A DNA stretch of 64,000 nucleotides from Uloborus plumipes (Eukaryota > Arthropoda > Arachnida > Araneae > Uloboridae), in assembly GCA_038373865.1 (NCBI GenBank), contig JAXGGA010002867.1, forward strand, positions 1-64,000, in the 5' to 3' direction. Within the stretch, counting starts at the first letter, position 1. Every line of letters starts with the position of its first letter. The position numbers and the translations under genes are program-made. Under the pieces are notes generated by a model, which was not told the DNA's origin, did not search any database, and saw only the letters and a program-made list of their open reading frames with translations. Positions 1-12,256 of this stretch are shown one piece after another.

Positions 1-1200
1 TAGGTAAAGATGAAGCCAAACTTTGAGCAGACATTTTAGATTTTACTTTGGACATTTTAGCAAAAATTTAAAATTTGAATGAAAACCCCATTGAAAAATT
101 TGGTTTGTTGATTGGAAAACATGAAAAAACAATAAACATACAACCCCTAAAGAATAGCATGACACAATAAAATTTCATATCGCAACACCATTCAAGAAAA
201 TAATTGATAAAATGCATTCATGGAAAAAATCATGTACTATCAAACAGTCACAAAAAAGTTTAAAATGCAATATACTTCAAAGACATTTTGTTATTGAAAA
301 ATTAAAATGAAAAATTGCAACAATTTTAAAAAATAAATTTCGTGAATGTTTAGTGATCTCAGGGTGATTACATTTTACATTCATAAAAGTATAACCCGGA
401 ATTCTCAACCCATTAATTATTTTTTTTGGAGCGGCACCAATTAATGATATGCGGTACCAATTTATGGTACAGTGGTTCTATGCTAGTGGTTAGTACATTG
501 CTGAAAAGAATTAATTAAAACTTACCAGAATCTCACTATTTAAACCAAGTTGAATTATATTTTATAGGTGAATCATACTGTGTTTAAATCTCTAAAATTA
601 ATACATAGCATACAATGAACAAATAATCAAGAATATATTTTTAAATCACTGATTTATTTATTTCAATAAACATATTTACGATTCATGTATTCATATAACT
701 ATTTAAAAAGTTGCAACTTAAAATAATAATTTAAATGGCCATAATTAAACAAAAGATGTTGGTACCAACGGAAACTTGCACTTACGTGCTGTAGAAAGGT
801 AATCGTGCTGTTCGCTGTCCATATGATTCTCCAGATGAGCGGGTAGCTAGATGCAAGCACTGATGAAGATAAAACATTCTGTCCATTGTCGATATTTATT
901 CGTAGATTTGCTATAATTAGCTCATTCTCTAGATGTATAGATAGCTAGATGCATCTTGAATGTAAAAAGGAGGAACTGGTGCGATTTCTTCAGAAACAGA
1001 AAGTTCGTTTATAAAAGTTCACTTATTAAACACCGTCCTCGTCATTCTCTAGACTAACTTTTTAAATAGACAGGATACAACCTTTTTCAAACCTTCAAGT
1101 TCTCATGGAGAAGAATTTCTAGATTATATATTTGTAGTTGTAGTCAAAAAACGCATCTTCAGCAGAATTTCGCATCATTGTAGAAAAAGGAAAAGATTCT
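1..1200. other. AT-rich DNA without recognised genes
   Basis: Mostly A/T sequence with no open frame of note, no paired terminal repeats and no RNA gene that I can see. Short motifs such as ggtacca recur around 425-765, but not as an ordered array. Confidence 0.5.
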
Positions 1201-1570
1201 GGGGGACTGGGCAGCATCCACCCAGCCCCCAGCAAACGTATTCAAAGACTTAGCTCATCCTGCAAACGCCAGCGTAAAAGGCAAGCGCCCCATAATTCTT
1301 CCAAAAAACGTGAACTAAAACTGCCGCTCAGTCCCTGATTGGCTACAGGAGAATTGCCACACCAGAGAATAAGAATTCCTCCGTTACTGTTGTAGTTAGC
1401 ATTTTCAAGGCCTCGGTAAACAGGAAGTTGTGTGCGAATATGAACACCGCTCGCCTCCAATATCCAACAGTGGTGGCTGTTTAGCGTTAAGGGGATGCTA
1501 TAAGGTTTTGCCTTGTAGCACTCTTGTTCAAGTGTTCTTTTGAGCGACTCCCTTGTTTAGCTGTCACAAT
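1200..1570. other. GC-richer block of unknown function
   Basis: This block is clearly richer in G and C than its surroundings and holds a 72-codon minus-strand frame (1460-1242). The predicted peptide matches no family I recognise and has no visible splice context. An inverted CCAAT motif (gattggct) sits near 1338. It could be a first exon or promoter of an unseen gene, or an old repeat. No function can be assigned. Confidence 0.3.
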
Positions 1571-1680
1571 GCGGAGTATAAAGCCGAAGGGGGAAAATGA
1601 ACATACATATTTTAAAAATTGATTTTTCAGTTTCTTACAGGTTTTGAAATTGGATTTCGGGAAAATTCTTCAGTGGTTGA

Positions 1681-1706
1681 AGAGAGAGAGAGAGGGGGGG
1701 GGGGGG
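1681..1706. repeat. (GA)n followed by poly-G simple repeat
   Basis: Alternating purine run that changes into an uninterrupted G run. Confidence 0.9.
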
Positions 1707-1979
1707 CATTTTTGGAATAAGTGATAAAAAATACGCATGAATCTGCAGAATAAAAATGAGGAAAATGTGATATCTTTCGATTTCATTGCAGAAAGAATTT
1801 TTGAAGGTGACACTTTTTTTTGCTTACCGTTAATTTGGGAGTGGGCCCCACAAAAGGTTCTAAAAAATCACTGAGCTTTAGAACTGCATGCATTTTAGCA
1901 TACGTTACTTTTGTTGTTCTAAAGAGGTTGCAGGTTTCAAATGACTTCCTTACAATCACTGCTCATTGGCGCCCCAAAC

Positions 1980-2250
1980 TAAAAATTTTTGGGAAGGGGA
2001 TAATTATCAGTTCGCCGAATGATTTTCCAATTTTACCGAATGATAAAACACAAGCATGTTCACACATGTCGTACATGCATAACATTTAGTAAAAATATTA
2101 AACAATTCAAAAAACTAAAAAGAACAAAAAATCTCAACATTGCAATTGCTTTCAAATTGCCGAATCGTCAGCAAAATGTGCCGAATACGGAAATTATTGG
2201 GAGGTCACAGGGACCTCCTGTGACCTCCCATCGGGGCGCTCCTGTCGCAG
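1980..2250 (+). repeat. Dispersed repeat related to parts of the 7-12 kb hAT nest
   Basis: The segment contains gccgaat-type motifs and ends in a block reading gggaggtcaca...cctcccatcggggcgc. Degenerate, same-orientation versions occur near 7560-7635 and 12095-12190, both inside DNA transposons. It is therefore probably a solo, decayed fragment of the same element family. It contains a local palindrome (aggtcacagg...cctgtgacct). The short overlapping frames here are not credible genes. Confidence 0.5.
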
Positions 2251-2948
2251 CTACTTCCTCGAATCCTATGGTATGACAATTTTACTATCGCACAGAAACT
2301 AAAACTCACTTTCACTGAAATTTCTTCAGAATATAAGCATGTTTTTCTTCGATTTTATTCAAATCAGATCTAAAGCCATTACTTGAAACATTAGAAATGA
2401 TTAGTAGCGCTACTAAAAATGATCTTGAATTAATCGTTTGCGAGGGCCATTAAATGACTTATTAAAACCTGAATTGTGAATAAAATCCTCATTCCAAAAG
2501 ATTTACCTAATCATTTTTAATGATTACTATTGACAATTGTGTTTTTGTTTTTTCTTCTTCTAACAATAGAACCTTCAAACCTCTTCAGCCGTGTTTTCCT
2601 TATGTATCGAAGCAGGAAATTTAGTTTTATAAATAAACATACAATAATATAAACATGAAGGCTAAGTCATTCACCTTGGATTGATTTCATTTCGATGAAC
2701 CAAAGATGAGCATCTTTATTAGATAGTAATTTGTTTGTTAGAAAAAAAAAGAACTCAGAGAACAGAACAGCGGTGCATACTAAGTAGCTACTTATTAGGC
2801 AATCTGTTAGCTCTCTTGATATTTTTAAGAATATGAAGCATTCAACCGCTTGGAACATATGTTTTCTCATAAATATAACGTTGTTTATTTATTTAGATTT
2901 TCATTTGTTTATCGAAGTTATTTTTTTTTCCCAAAATTGACTTTACTC

Positions 2949-3233
2949 TGTTATGATCGTGTATATCGTCGGCACTATGCTAAAATTACGAATGTGAAAA
3001 TTGGCACTTTTCAGGAGAGCCGAAACACTGAATATAATTTTTTCCCACCTGAAGTGTTTGGTTATTTTCAATTTTAAAATTTTATAGATATCTTTAAGTG
3101 TAAAACTATCGTTGGAAGGTATCATTTTAATTTTAATTATTTGTAAAATTCGAACTTGAAAAACAAGCTCGAAAAACGCGACTTTTCACATTCGTTATTT
3201 TAGCATGGTGCCGACGATATTTTCTCATAACTG
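2949..3233. mobile_element. Small TIR element (MITE)
   Basis: Inverted ends of about 45 bp are visible. The left end has atcgtcggcactatgctaaa and the right end carries its complement with a few mismatches (tttagcatggtgccgacgat). The interior is about 190 bp and non-coding. The two open frames crossing it on opposite strands are by-products of the inverted ends. The superfamily is not determined because no clean TSD was found. Confidence 0.65.
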
Positions 3234-3479
3234 AATTATAATATTGTTTTTTTATTTACACGGACTTATTTATCCTTTTATTGAATGAGTCATTGAGTTT
3301 ATTGAAATCTTGCTAAATGGCTTTCGAATAGAAAATATTTAGTATAGAAAAGTTGCTTTTAAGATTTTAATTGAACACCAGAGTCAATTGCGTCCAAGTT
3401 ACTTTTTCTATTGCGCAAAAAATTAGTTGATCCGTTGTACGTTGAACAGAAAATCATTTTATACTCATTCTATTCGTGA

Positions 3480-4560
3480 GAGGGAAAATTAGGGAACACT
3501 AATGACGTTATGCTTTGAGAGGGAGAGGGTGGTTTGTGAAATTGTAGCAAAAAGAGGGAGATGGTTACAAGAAGTGTGACATCACGCACTTCTTTTTAGA
3601 AAGTTTATGAAAAATAGCGTGACATGTGACAAAATGCGGGGGGGGGGGGGGGAGTCAAAATGGTGAAAGGAGAGTAACATCCTTTATGGACAGCTCCTTC
3701 GGATGTTTTGTAAAATGAAGTTCTACCCGTTGGATCTATTGAGTAACGATCTTATTTCAGTTGCAAATTTCGTACCCAATTTTCCTGATATAAAATGTTG
3801 TATCCTGATTCATTCTGATTTTTAGCTTTTCATCCTAATATTCCTGATTTTTTTTTTTTATAACTTTCATAGCTCCCAACATGTTTTCAGTTCGTCCCTA
3901 GTGAAAAGTAACCTAAATTCTCTTTAAAAAGGGGGACCTTGATCTTTACTTTTAAAGGTTAAACTTAGTGATCAGTCATTTTCAGCTACGTAGTCATCTG
4001 AAAAATTATTTTTATATTACAATTACATTTGCTAAAAACAAATAACTATGTTAAATGAATTTTTACCGATTAATCGGCTGAATTTTTTTTTAATTGGAAA
4101 TATTTTTGCTTAGATCGAACAATAAATAAAAACAAATAATAATAAATTTATTACACCTAACGAATAGTTTTTCGAAATCAAAAGTTGTTTTCCCATACAT
4201 GTTTAAATGAGACATTTTTAAGGGCGAAAACTGACCGATTTTGAAAAGAAAAGAAAAAAAAAAACTTTTAGAGGGCGTGAAACTAAAAAAACTAACTAGT
4301 TGGGAGCCATGTAATTTGTATTGTTTTTTATGCCAATTTTTTCCAGTACAAAAAAAAAGTTACGCATTCATAAACTTGATTACAATGATTTACCTTTCCT
4401 TGTGATAAATGGATATAATTCCAAGGAGTCCAACATCATATATGTATCAATTTTTAGGTACACTTCACACTTTAAGAAAAAGTAAAAGTGTCCTGATTTT
4501 TGTCTTGATATTTTTGTTACATTGCGTCCTGATTTTTTTTTTTTTTTAAACAACTACGAA
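3480..4560. other. Decayed repeat-like tract
   Basis: Contains a purine-rich stretch, a poly-G run (about 3639-3652), the motif cctgatttt repeated several times (around 3781, 3803, 3843, 4487 and 4527), and an inverted pair agctcccaacatg (3871) / ttgggagccatg (4300). These suggest an old mobile-element remnant, but no complete ends or coding potential are evident. Confidence 0.35.
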
Positions 4561-6920
4561 ATCTGCAATTGCAATTGTTAGTAAATTTCTATAGATTTTG
4601 TCACATAGCATCATATTTATTTATTTTTTTTCTTACCCGTCTTCCCAATGATATCTCTTTTTATGTGCATTTTTTAATGAGAAATTCTGTGTGGTGGATA
4701 GAGGTGTCTTATGGAGATCCTCTTCTTGGGAGAAAAAAAACCACATGTTGCCTTGCACTGCGATTCGGAGCCCCTAGAAGCTTAACTTACACTCGGGTGA
4801 TTTAGGGGTTTGTTTCTTTTTGCGTTACCCCAACACTACATCCTTCTAATCTTTCGCCGTCTGCTTTGCCAGTTAAAGACCCCCTACTCCACCATAGTGC
4901 TTGCCGCCACTATTCAACCATCTGTTACTTTCTACGTAATCTACTGGTCCTGCGGAAGGAGGATATCCGAGAGCGGTAGATACCAGGACTAATGTCGCGG
5001 CAGATGTTTTTCGAATGGTGTGGCCTTATTCCTCCCCCCTCCCCCTCAGTTTTTCGGGAATGGAAGTGACAGCTCCAGCACAAAGATTTAAGGCGCCATG
5101 GCTCATATGCACTTTCCAGTAAAAACCGTGTTGGAGGAAATGCAGTTATCAAAGAATTATCTTTTGTCTGAAATGAAATTCCTCATTCCATATATCGCTC
5201 CCATTTATATTTTTGATAAGTTTATGAACAAATAGCGCACCCAGAGCAGTAGCTGCAATTCCCCCCCTCCTCCATGTCCATGTTACTTCAGGAATTTCTC
5301 TGTCCATTAAGCGAGATATATTGATCATTGATAACTGTAGGCCTGGCTAGAAGGCGGATTGAATCATTGTTTGGAAGGAAATAAGAATTTATATGTTGGC
5401 ATTGTCGTGTCCGGGTAGGGGGAGGGGCTCTGTAATTATTCTTTTGACCATAAAAAAAACTAAATAATCATATCCCCACCACCTACCCCACCTCTTTTTC
5501 TGACCCCCTTAGTGTCAGGACTAGGCTTTCTATGGTCCTGTGTTGGTGTCACATTCTGTTAGCTGTAAAATCCTGACCTAGGCTCTTTGGAGCTTCTATT
5601 CAAAGATGTTTGGTTTTAGCAAATTCCAGATGGAAACTTAGGACAAGTAAAATTTCACTGGGTGGATTAATTTACAAACTGTTTGCTGACTAACGTTTTT
5701 CGTAAAGAAAGACACTATCTGGAAGAAGTCTTTTGTCCTTCTCAAAGGCAAAAATGATTTCGAAATGAGTACATTTTTATTAATTTTATTGAAAAAAAAA
5801 AGTTTTTAGTGCCTTTTATAAATTTGCATAATTTTAAAACTTTTACGGACACTTGTACAGGCTGAAAGTTGAGCGCTGTGAAGTTTGGTTCTAAGAAGAA
5901 TTGCATCCCACCCATTAACCGCATTTGGAAGTGCTACTAAAGCCAAAAGATTACCAAAATAAAATAAAAAAAGAATGATGTGCAATAAAAATTAATTTCG
6001 GTCGAATCTAGGAAGTGTTTTCCAATTGCTATGAAATGTTTTGTTTGTATAAGCTACGCTACATTGATATCATGTCGACCTAGCTAACAGGTCTGAAACA
6101 TTTATGTTTCCTTTCACGTACGTTTAACTTAACACCCAGACACACCAAGCGATTTTAGGAAGCAAAATGTGAGATGATTGCACCCTCCGCTTCTATAGTG
6201 GTCTCACAACCGAAAAGGTGAAGTAAGGGCGACCTTGACCTTGGACCCTTCCCCTAGCATCCTTCCTGTCTCCTGCCAAGGAGTAAGGGAGAAATCTGTT
6301 TTAGTGCTTTTTTTTTTTTTTTGCTCCTCCCCCACGTAAGACTCGTAATCCTAAACTCAGTTTAAGTTTGTAAAAGCACCCTTATCATTTGTGTTCATCT
6401 TCACAGCATCATTTGGTTAAGAGCAAGTGTTGTGTTTTAAGCTGAAATTGTGTGCAGTAAAAACTTTTCCCAATAAATTTTGGCTGATGAAAAATCTTAT
6501 GTATTTCATTGGAAAGCGTAAAAAGAAAATGAATCGCATTATTAGTTAAGCTCTCTCTCCCCTTTTTCGCTACACATTAGTGCTACGTAATCTTGAAAAT
6601 ATTTTTCTTGTAGACCTGAAAATCATCTCCACCAAATGGCGAATAAAATCAAGTGGCGTAATTTGACGATTTTTAAAAAATGCCCAAACCGGCTATGTAT
6701 CTATTTTCCTTTTTTTTTTTTTTTCAAAACAAGTTACGTTAATCTGCTAAAATTTCGTTTTTTGTGTGAAAGCATGCTTTTAACTTCTTACAAAAAAAGT
6801 GTGTATAGTCTTTGAAAATTCTTGAATCGACTGCATTCCTTTTAGTAGATCTTCGATCGGTAAATAAACTACTATTATTCTAATAGATAATTAGAATATA
6901 ATTCTAATAGATAAATTGGA
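4560..6920. other. Unassigned intergenic or intronic DNA
   Basis: Short frames occur but none shows a domain, codon bias or splice context. A CT/GC-richer part at 6180-6300 and a hairpin-prone stretch at 4940-5000 (ctggtcctgc...taccaggac) are the only structures noticed. Confidence 0.4.
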
Positions 6921-7332
6921 AGTAGTAACTATCAGGGGCAGCCCTATCGGCGGACATTCCGGACCACTGTCGCGGGCGGCAAATTTTAGGGGCGGCATTT
7001 CGGTTCGAATAATACAATTAATTTTCTTCAAGGAAAGAAACGTACAAAAAAAATTAACAAATATGATTCTTTTTACACTTAGGAATCCTGAAAGGTATGA
7101 ATGTAGCGAAGTTTGCGCGTGTTTTTTTAATGTATCCATTTCAAGACAACATTTTCGGCTATTTCAACATAGCCTATTAAAACAAACGAACATATATTTA
7201 TAAAATAAACGAATAGTTAGAAACTATAATTGTTAATGGAGACATTTTAAAAACAAACTAACTACAGCAGATAACTTTAAGAACGTCAAGATTTTGAAAT
7301 TGTTGAAAGAAGCTCGGGGGCCTAAAGCGTAG

Positions 7333-7359
7333 TTTTTTTTTTTTTTGGGGGGGGGGGGG
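7333..7359. repeat. Poly-T/poly-G simple repeat
   Basis: About 14 T followed by about 13 G inside the outer hAT element. Confidence 0.9.
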
Positions 7360-7486
7360 AGAGAAAAAAATCTCAATTCATCAAATGAAGCGCCGAATTA
7401 TACCGAACGAATAAACGAAAAAATAAAAAATGTGTGCATGCATAAATATTTACATCTGCTGAGAAGAAATATAAAGCATCATTGAA

Positions 7487-7511
7487 AAAATAAATAAATA
7501 AATAAATAAAA
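7487..7511. repeat. (TAAA)n microsatellite
   Basis: Six tandem units of a four-base motif. Confidence 0.9.
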
Positions 7512-7782
7512 TAATGCATGATTGTAATATTACAAAACTGTCTCATTGTTTTCAAATTTTCCGAATCATTAGTAAAAATTTGCCAAATATGAAATTTTTT
7601 GGAGGTCATAGTATCCTCCCACTGGGGTGCCTCTGATACAAATTTTGCAAATTGTGTAGAGAGAAAATTGTAGAGAGAAACAAAGCATTATGAATGCGCT
7701 TGATCCAGCACAAAGACCTCCAACTTAGATTCTGGGAAACCGAAGGGTTTCTAAGACATTTGAAAGTAGCTCAGCTAGTGAT

Positions 7783-10700
7783 CAGTGGCGTAGCTAGGGG
7801 ATGGCAGGAGTGGCTCTTGCCACGGGCGCAGCAGCCAGGGGGGCGGTATTTTGACCGATTAAATTTTTTTTTTTTTTGGTCAAGTCCAAACCGACTAAAA
7901 AATGAAATTTGAAAGACACCCCGAGCAGCGCAAACTGCGCCCCCACGCTGCAAGACAAACCATACAAAATGTGCAACTTTGTTTTGGTAGATTTATATGG
8001 GGTCTGGAGTCTGTATAATAGGCTGATTTATAATCGGCAGGTCTTACTTAAAAGAGATAGAAACAAACCTTTTCTCTCCGCTTCTTTCACGATATCACTT
8101 CAACTTATTAATTACATACTATACTTCGGAAATAACATTCTACAATTTTAAAAATCGGCGAGCTTTTGTTGAAAACATTTCCGATGCTGATTTTTGGAAT
8201 GCAATTTTATGATGACAGAAAATCTTTTTCATAATTAACAATTTTTCTGTGGCGAAAACGATCGAGAGAATATTATGTATTTCCCAAAAATGGGAGATGG
8301 AGGTTTTTAAAAAACGACTATTGCAAGTTCCGCGATTTTAAAAATTTGTACCAAGAACCTACATTAAATGACGATTCCAAAAATGAGTAACACAATTACA
8401 GCGGCACGCAATTTCGAACGAGTAACGTTTATAAACGCTGTTTGTGCTTCGATGACTCAGTATAGAAGATTAGAAGGTTTAAAAAAAAAAAAAAAAAAGA
8501 TAAATCTTTTTTTAATGATTTTCGATTCCGTATTTTGAAAATTCTTCTATTTTATATGTACTTTAATGAAGTGTTCTCACTTCTAAACTATATAAGCATT
8601 ACTTTGTTCTTTATAGATTACTGTTTTAGTACAATAGGGAGGGATTAGAGATGTAAAATTTCCGGAAATTTTGAAGCTATGGAAAAAAACCGGGTTTTTC
8701 CTGTTTTTTCCGGAAAAATTGGAAAAAAATGAAAAATTGATTTTTTTACAATTAAAAAAGTCGTTTTTTAATAGTTTTGTTTTTCTTGGACCATTTAAAA
8801 GGTTAATCATTAAAAATATATGCAATCAACACATATTATTTTTCCTGATGACATAAATACGCATAATTAGGTAGGTTTTAATAGGAAAAAAATAGCCTTT
8901 TTGTTTTATGACTCAAAGCTTTCTTGGTCAAACCCCACAAATGAATCATGTTGTCATTTCACTGTTAATATTGGATAAAGTGTGTCTAACCCTTACAATT
9001 AAATTTTCTATTTTAGACTGCCCTTTAAAACAGCCCTTTAAAATAATAAGTAGATACTTTCAAACATCAATAATAGTGTTTGAAAGAAAAATCAGAATTT
9101 CTCCCTTGCAATAAAACTTCACTATCTAAAAATGAAAACTATTGAGTTCTGGTTTTTCCCCACCCAATCTAAATCCAAATAAAAATTAAATGACTTTTTT
9201 TTGAAACCTTTCTAATAGAAAAGTATAAACTGCGAAATGGTTTCTAAATCTGAACAAAAATTTAAACTGGAGTTTCAACTTACTGCACTGCCTTGCTAAG
9301 CACAATAGTCGTACCCCTACTTTTCAACAAAACCAGACTAATTAACCAGAGGTTGCTCTCTGTTTCGTATGTGTTAATAATAAAATGTTTCGTACTTTCG
9401 TAGTCATTTGTGATTTGAAACTTTTTTTTTTAATCTGCTGAATAAAAAGTCATCACAACAAATATATGAAGGCGCAGCTCTTTAAAATGCAATATCTCAG
9501 TTTGAGCTCAATTGCAGATTCTACTATGTGCTTAGCAAGCACGGCAATAATACATTTAGTTCGCATAGTCAGCGGAAACCTAGTTCTGTGGCTGAAGTTA
9601 TGCTTATTCATTTCATGAAGAAGTAAAATTAGTTCTTCACTAAAAAGACGTTGATTTTGTTAAAGAAGTTTCTATGTAGAGTTGTTGTGCTGAGAGAGTT
9701 TTATTAGTTGATAGCGTTGAATTCTGCTTGGAATTTGCAATAAAGGTTAGTGTACACTTTAATATAGTTTTTTTTATTCTTTAGTTATTTTATATTTTGT
9801 GTTACTTTAAATACACAGAACGTTAATAATTATTATCTTAGTACGATTTGAACTCTGAATTGTTAGACACATAAAAAATATTTGAAAGATACGTAAACTA
9901 TTTAAATTAAGTTATTAATTTTTTTGTAAATATGCTGTCATAATGTTAGTAATATTGCATATTAATATAAAATTTGGGAAAATATCTAAATACTAAAAGG
10001 AAATTAATAATTTTTAACAGAAAATTGATAAATCTATGATATAAAATTAAATATGTATGTGACAGTTTATTTTATACATACACAAAGTAGAGGAAGTACA
10101 TAAAGAAAATCAGTTAAAAAGTGAGGTAATGCATTTTTTATGAAAGAATTCATATTAATAAATGAAAATTTTTGTGCATAAGCACTTATCAATAACGAAA
10201 TAATTTTACCTTTCAGTGGCGATATGTAATTTTTCATAAGAAATAATTTATGTACTTTTAATATCAAAAATACACTAATAGTAGGCCAATTATAAAATCT
10301 GTTGTGTTTACAAAAGTTGAAATTTAATCAGAATTATTTTTTACCTAATTGAGCAGTGGTTCACTTATTACAAAATATTAAAATGTGTTTTTAGCATAAA
10401 TTTCTGTACTTATTTACTATTGCTTTAACATTTTCAATTAAAAATTGTGCTGTCCTAGAGTAGAGAACCTAATGTTTATAATGGCCAATATTCAAATATT
10501 CCCTTAAAAACTGGATAAATTTTATTTATCTTTTTTCTGCTTTCTAAGCTGAAAATTATCGGGGAGTATGACCAGAAATTGAACATTTTAGCACAATTTC
10601 AGTATCCAAATTTCATAATTACTCTAAAAAAACTAGTATTTTGTACACGATTTAAAAAAAAATGCTCTTTGATACCTGCAATGTAATTAAATAAGGAAAG

Positions 10701-12256
10701 AAAACGAAACTAATGGCTATATGCTTTTGCATCAAGATGTTTAGGGGATTTAAATGAAAAACAAAAATGCAGGATTCAATAAATTAACGCTTCTAACAGT
10801 TATACAAACAAAAAATTTTCTAGTCATTTCTTTCTTAAAAATTAAATGGAAAAAAAACTGTTGAAAATTAATGTAAAAAAATGCTTCTGAAACAAATTAA
10901 GACCATTTATTAACTGGTCGGTCTTCTCCAGTGATTCCCAACCTTTTTGAGTACATCATTTATGCTAACATTTATCATTATTTATCATTTTATGCTGAAA
11001 ATTTTAATTTCATTTTATTGAAAAATTAAATTTTTCCGGAGTGGAAATAAACCTCCTTTTTGAACCCCTGAAAGTTTCCTGTTTTTTTCCGACCATTTAC
11101 ATCTCTAGGAGGGATTGAGCTCGATTTGTAACCACGTCAGTGCAATATGTTTTGTTCTCTTTCTATTGTCAAATTAAAAAAAAAGCTAATGTTTCTCCTG
11201 TATGAACAAGGATACACCACGTGAATTTTGAGGGAAGATGCGTGTACTCTAATCTACTTCAGGGGGGCGAGCCACTTTTTTAAAACGGTACACAAATATA
11301 CGTGCTAATCAGTTTTTTTTTTTTAATCATTCTCTGTCCGAGCACTGTCGTTGTGGTATCCACTAATTCTTTCCCTCATTGTTGGCCCATGTTTGCATAC
11401 GCTGTAATAAAAAGAAAAAGAAAAAAATCAAGAAATCGCATCTTGTAAGTTTCTTGTAGCCAGGGAGGAAACAATTGCCTCTCTTAACTCTCCTCATATA
11501 AGTAAGATTATTATTATTAAGAAACTGCGTACTAGTAAAGCGATTTTGTTTATTTGAAAGGTCTTCTCTGGGACATTTTAAATACAAAGCATGAAAAGTC
11601 TAATTTCTAAAAAATAATCGGAGGCCAAAAATAGCGAACTGTTTTTTTCTTGTATGAAAGGAGTCGTATTTATTAAGCCAATTTCAGATTAATTATGCTT
11701 TTTATATTTTCTTTGATTTCCTAATTACAATAGAATCAGTGCTTTGATTTTTATTTAAAATTCCCCATTTATGTTTATTGTATGTATTCTTCTAGTGTTT
11801 TAAAACAAATTCTATTTAAAATAAAAGATGTTGCGTGAAAAAAATTACACTATGTTTAATAACGAGTTGCAAGAATAATTCTTTATTTGAATTTATGTGA
11901 AATGATGGGGAAAGGTAGGAACGACCGAAATAAAATTGTTAGAAAGACAAAAATTCTCAAATTGAACAAAAAACTCGTAAAAAATAAAACTTGAATTTTA
12001 CCCAATAATGCGAACAAGCAGACATATCATGCACACATAACAAGAGTGGGAACACTGAGCTGAGAAAGAAAAAAGGAAAAAAAAAAGGTTGCAACATTAT
12101 CGGCAAATTTTTCGAATACATAAATCGAAATTTTGGGAGTAAGGACATTTTGGGAGGTCACAATGACCTTCCATCAGAGCGACATCTATGAGAGGGGGGG
12201 GGGGGCGCAATTTTTCAAGTTTGCCACGGGCGCTAGGCCCCCTAGCTACGCTACTG
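7783..12256. mobile_element. Middle hAT transposon with perfect 8-bp TSD
   Basis: The ends read cagtggcgtagctagggg on the left and ccccctagctacgctactg on the right. The sub-terminal gccacgggcgc is also shared in inverted orientation. The TSD ctagtgat is identical at 7775-7782 and 12257-12264. The element is 4474 bp as found, but about 2470 bp of that is the inner insertion at 8646-11107, giving an original size near 2.0 kb. No frame above about 85 codons exists, so it is non-autonomous. Confidence 0.9.
8646..11107. mobile_element. Inner hAT transposon with perfect 8-bp TSD
   Basis: The left end starts tagagatgtaaaatttccgg and the right end finishes ccatttacatctcta. The TSD ggagggat is exact at 8638-8645 and 11108-11115. 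It lies wholly within the middle hAT element and so inserted last. The 2462-bp interior is AT-rich with no transposase frame. A lone hAT-like end (cagtgattcccaaccttttt) occurs at about 10931 and may mark a further truncated insertion. Confidence 0.9.
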
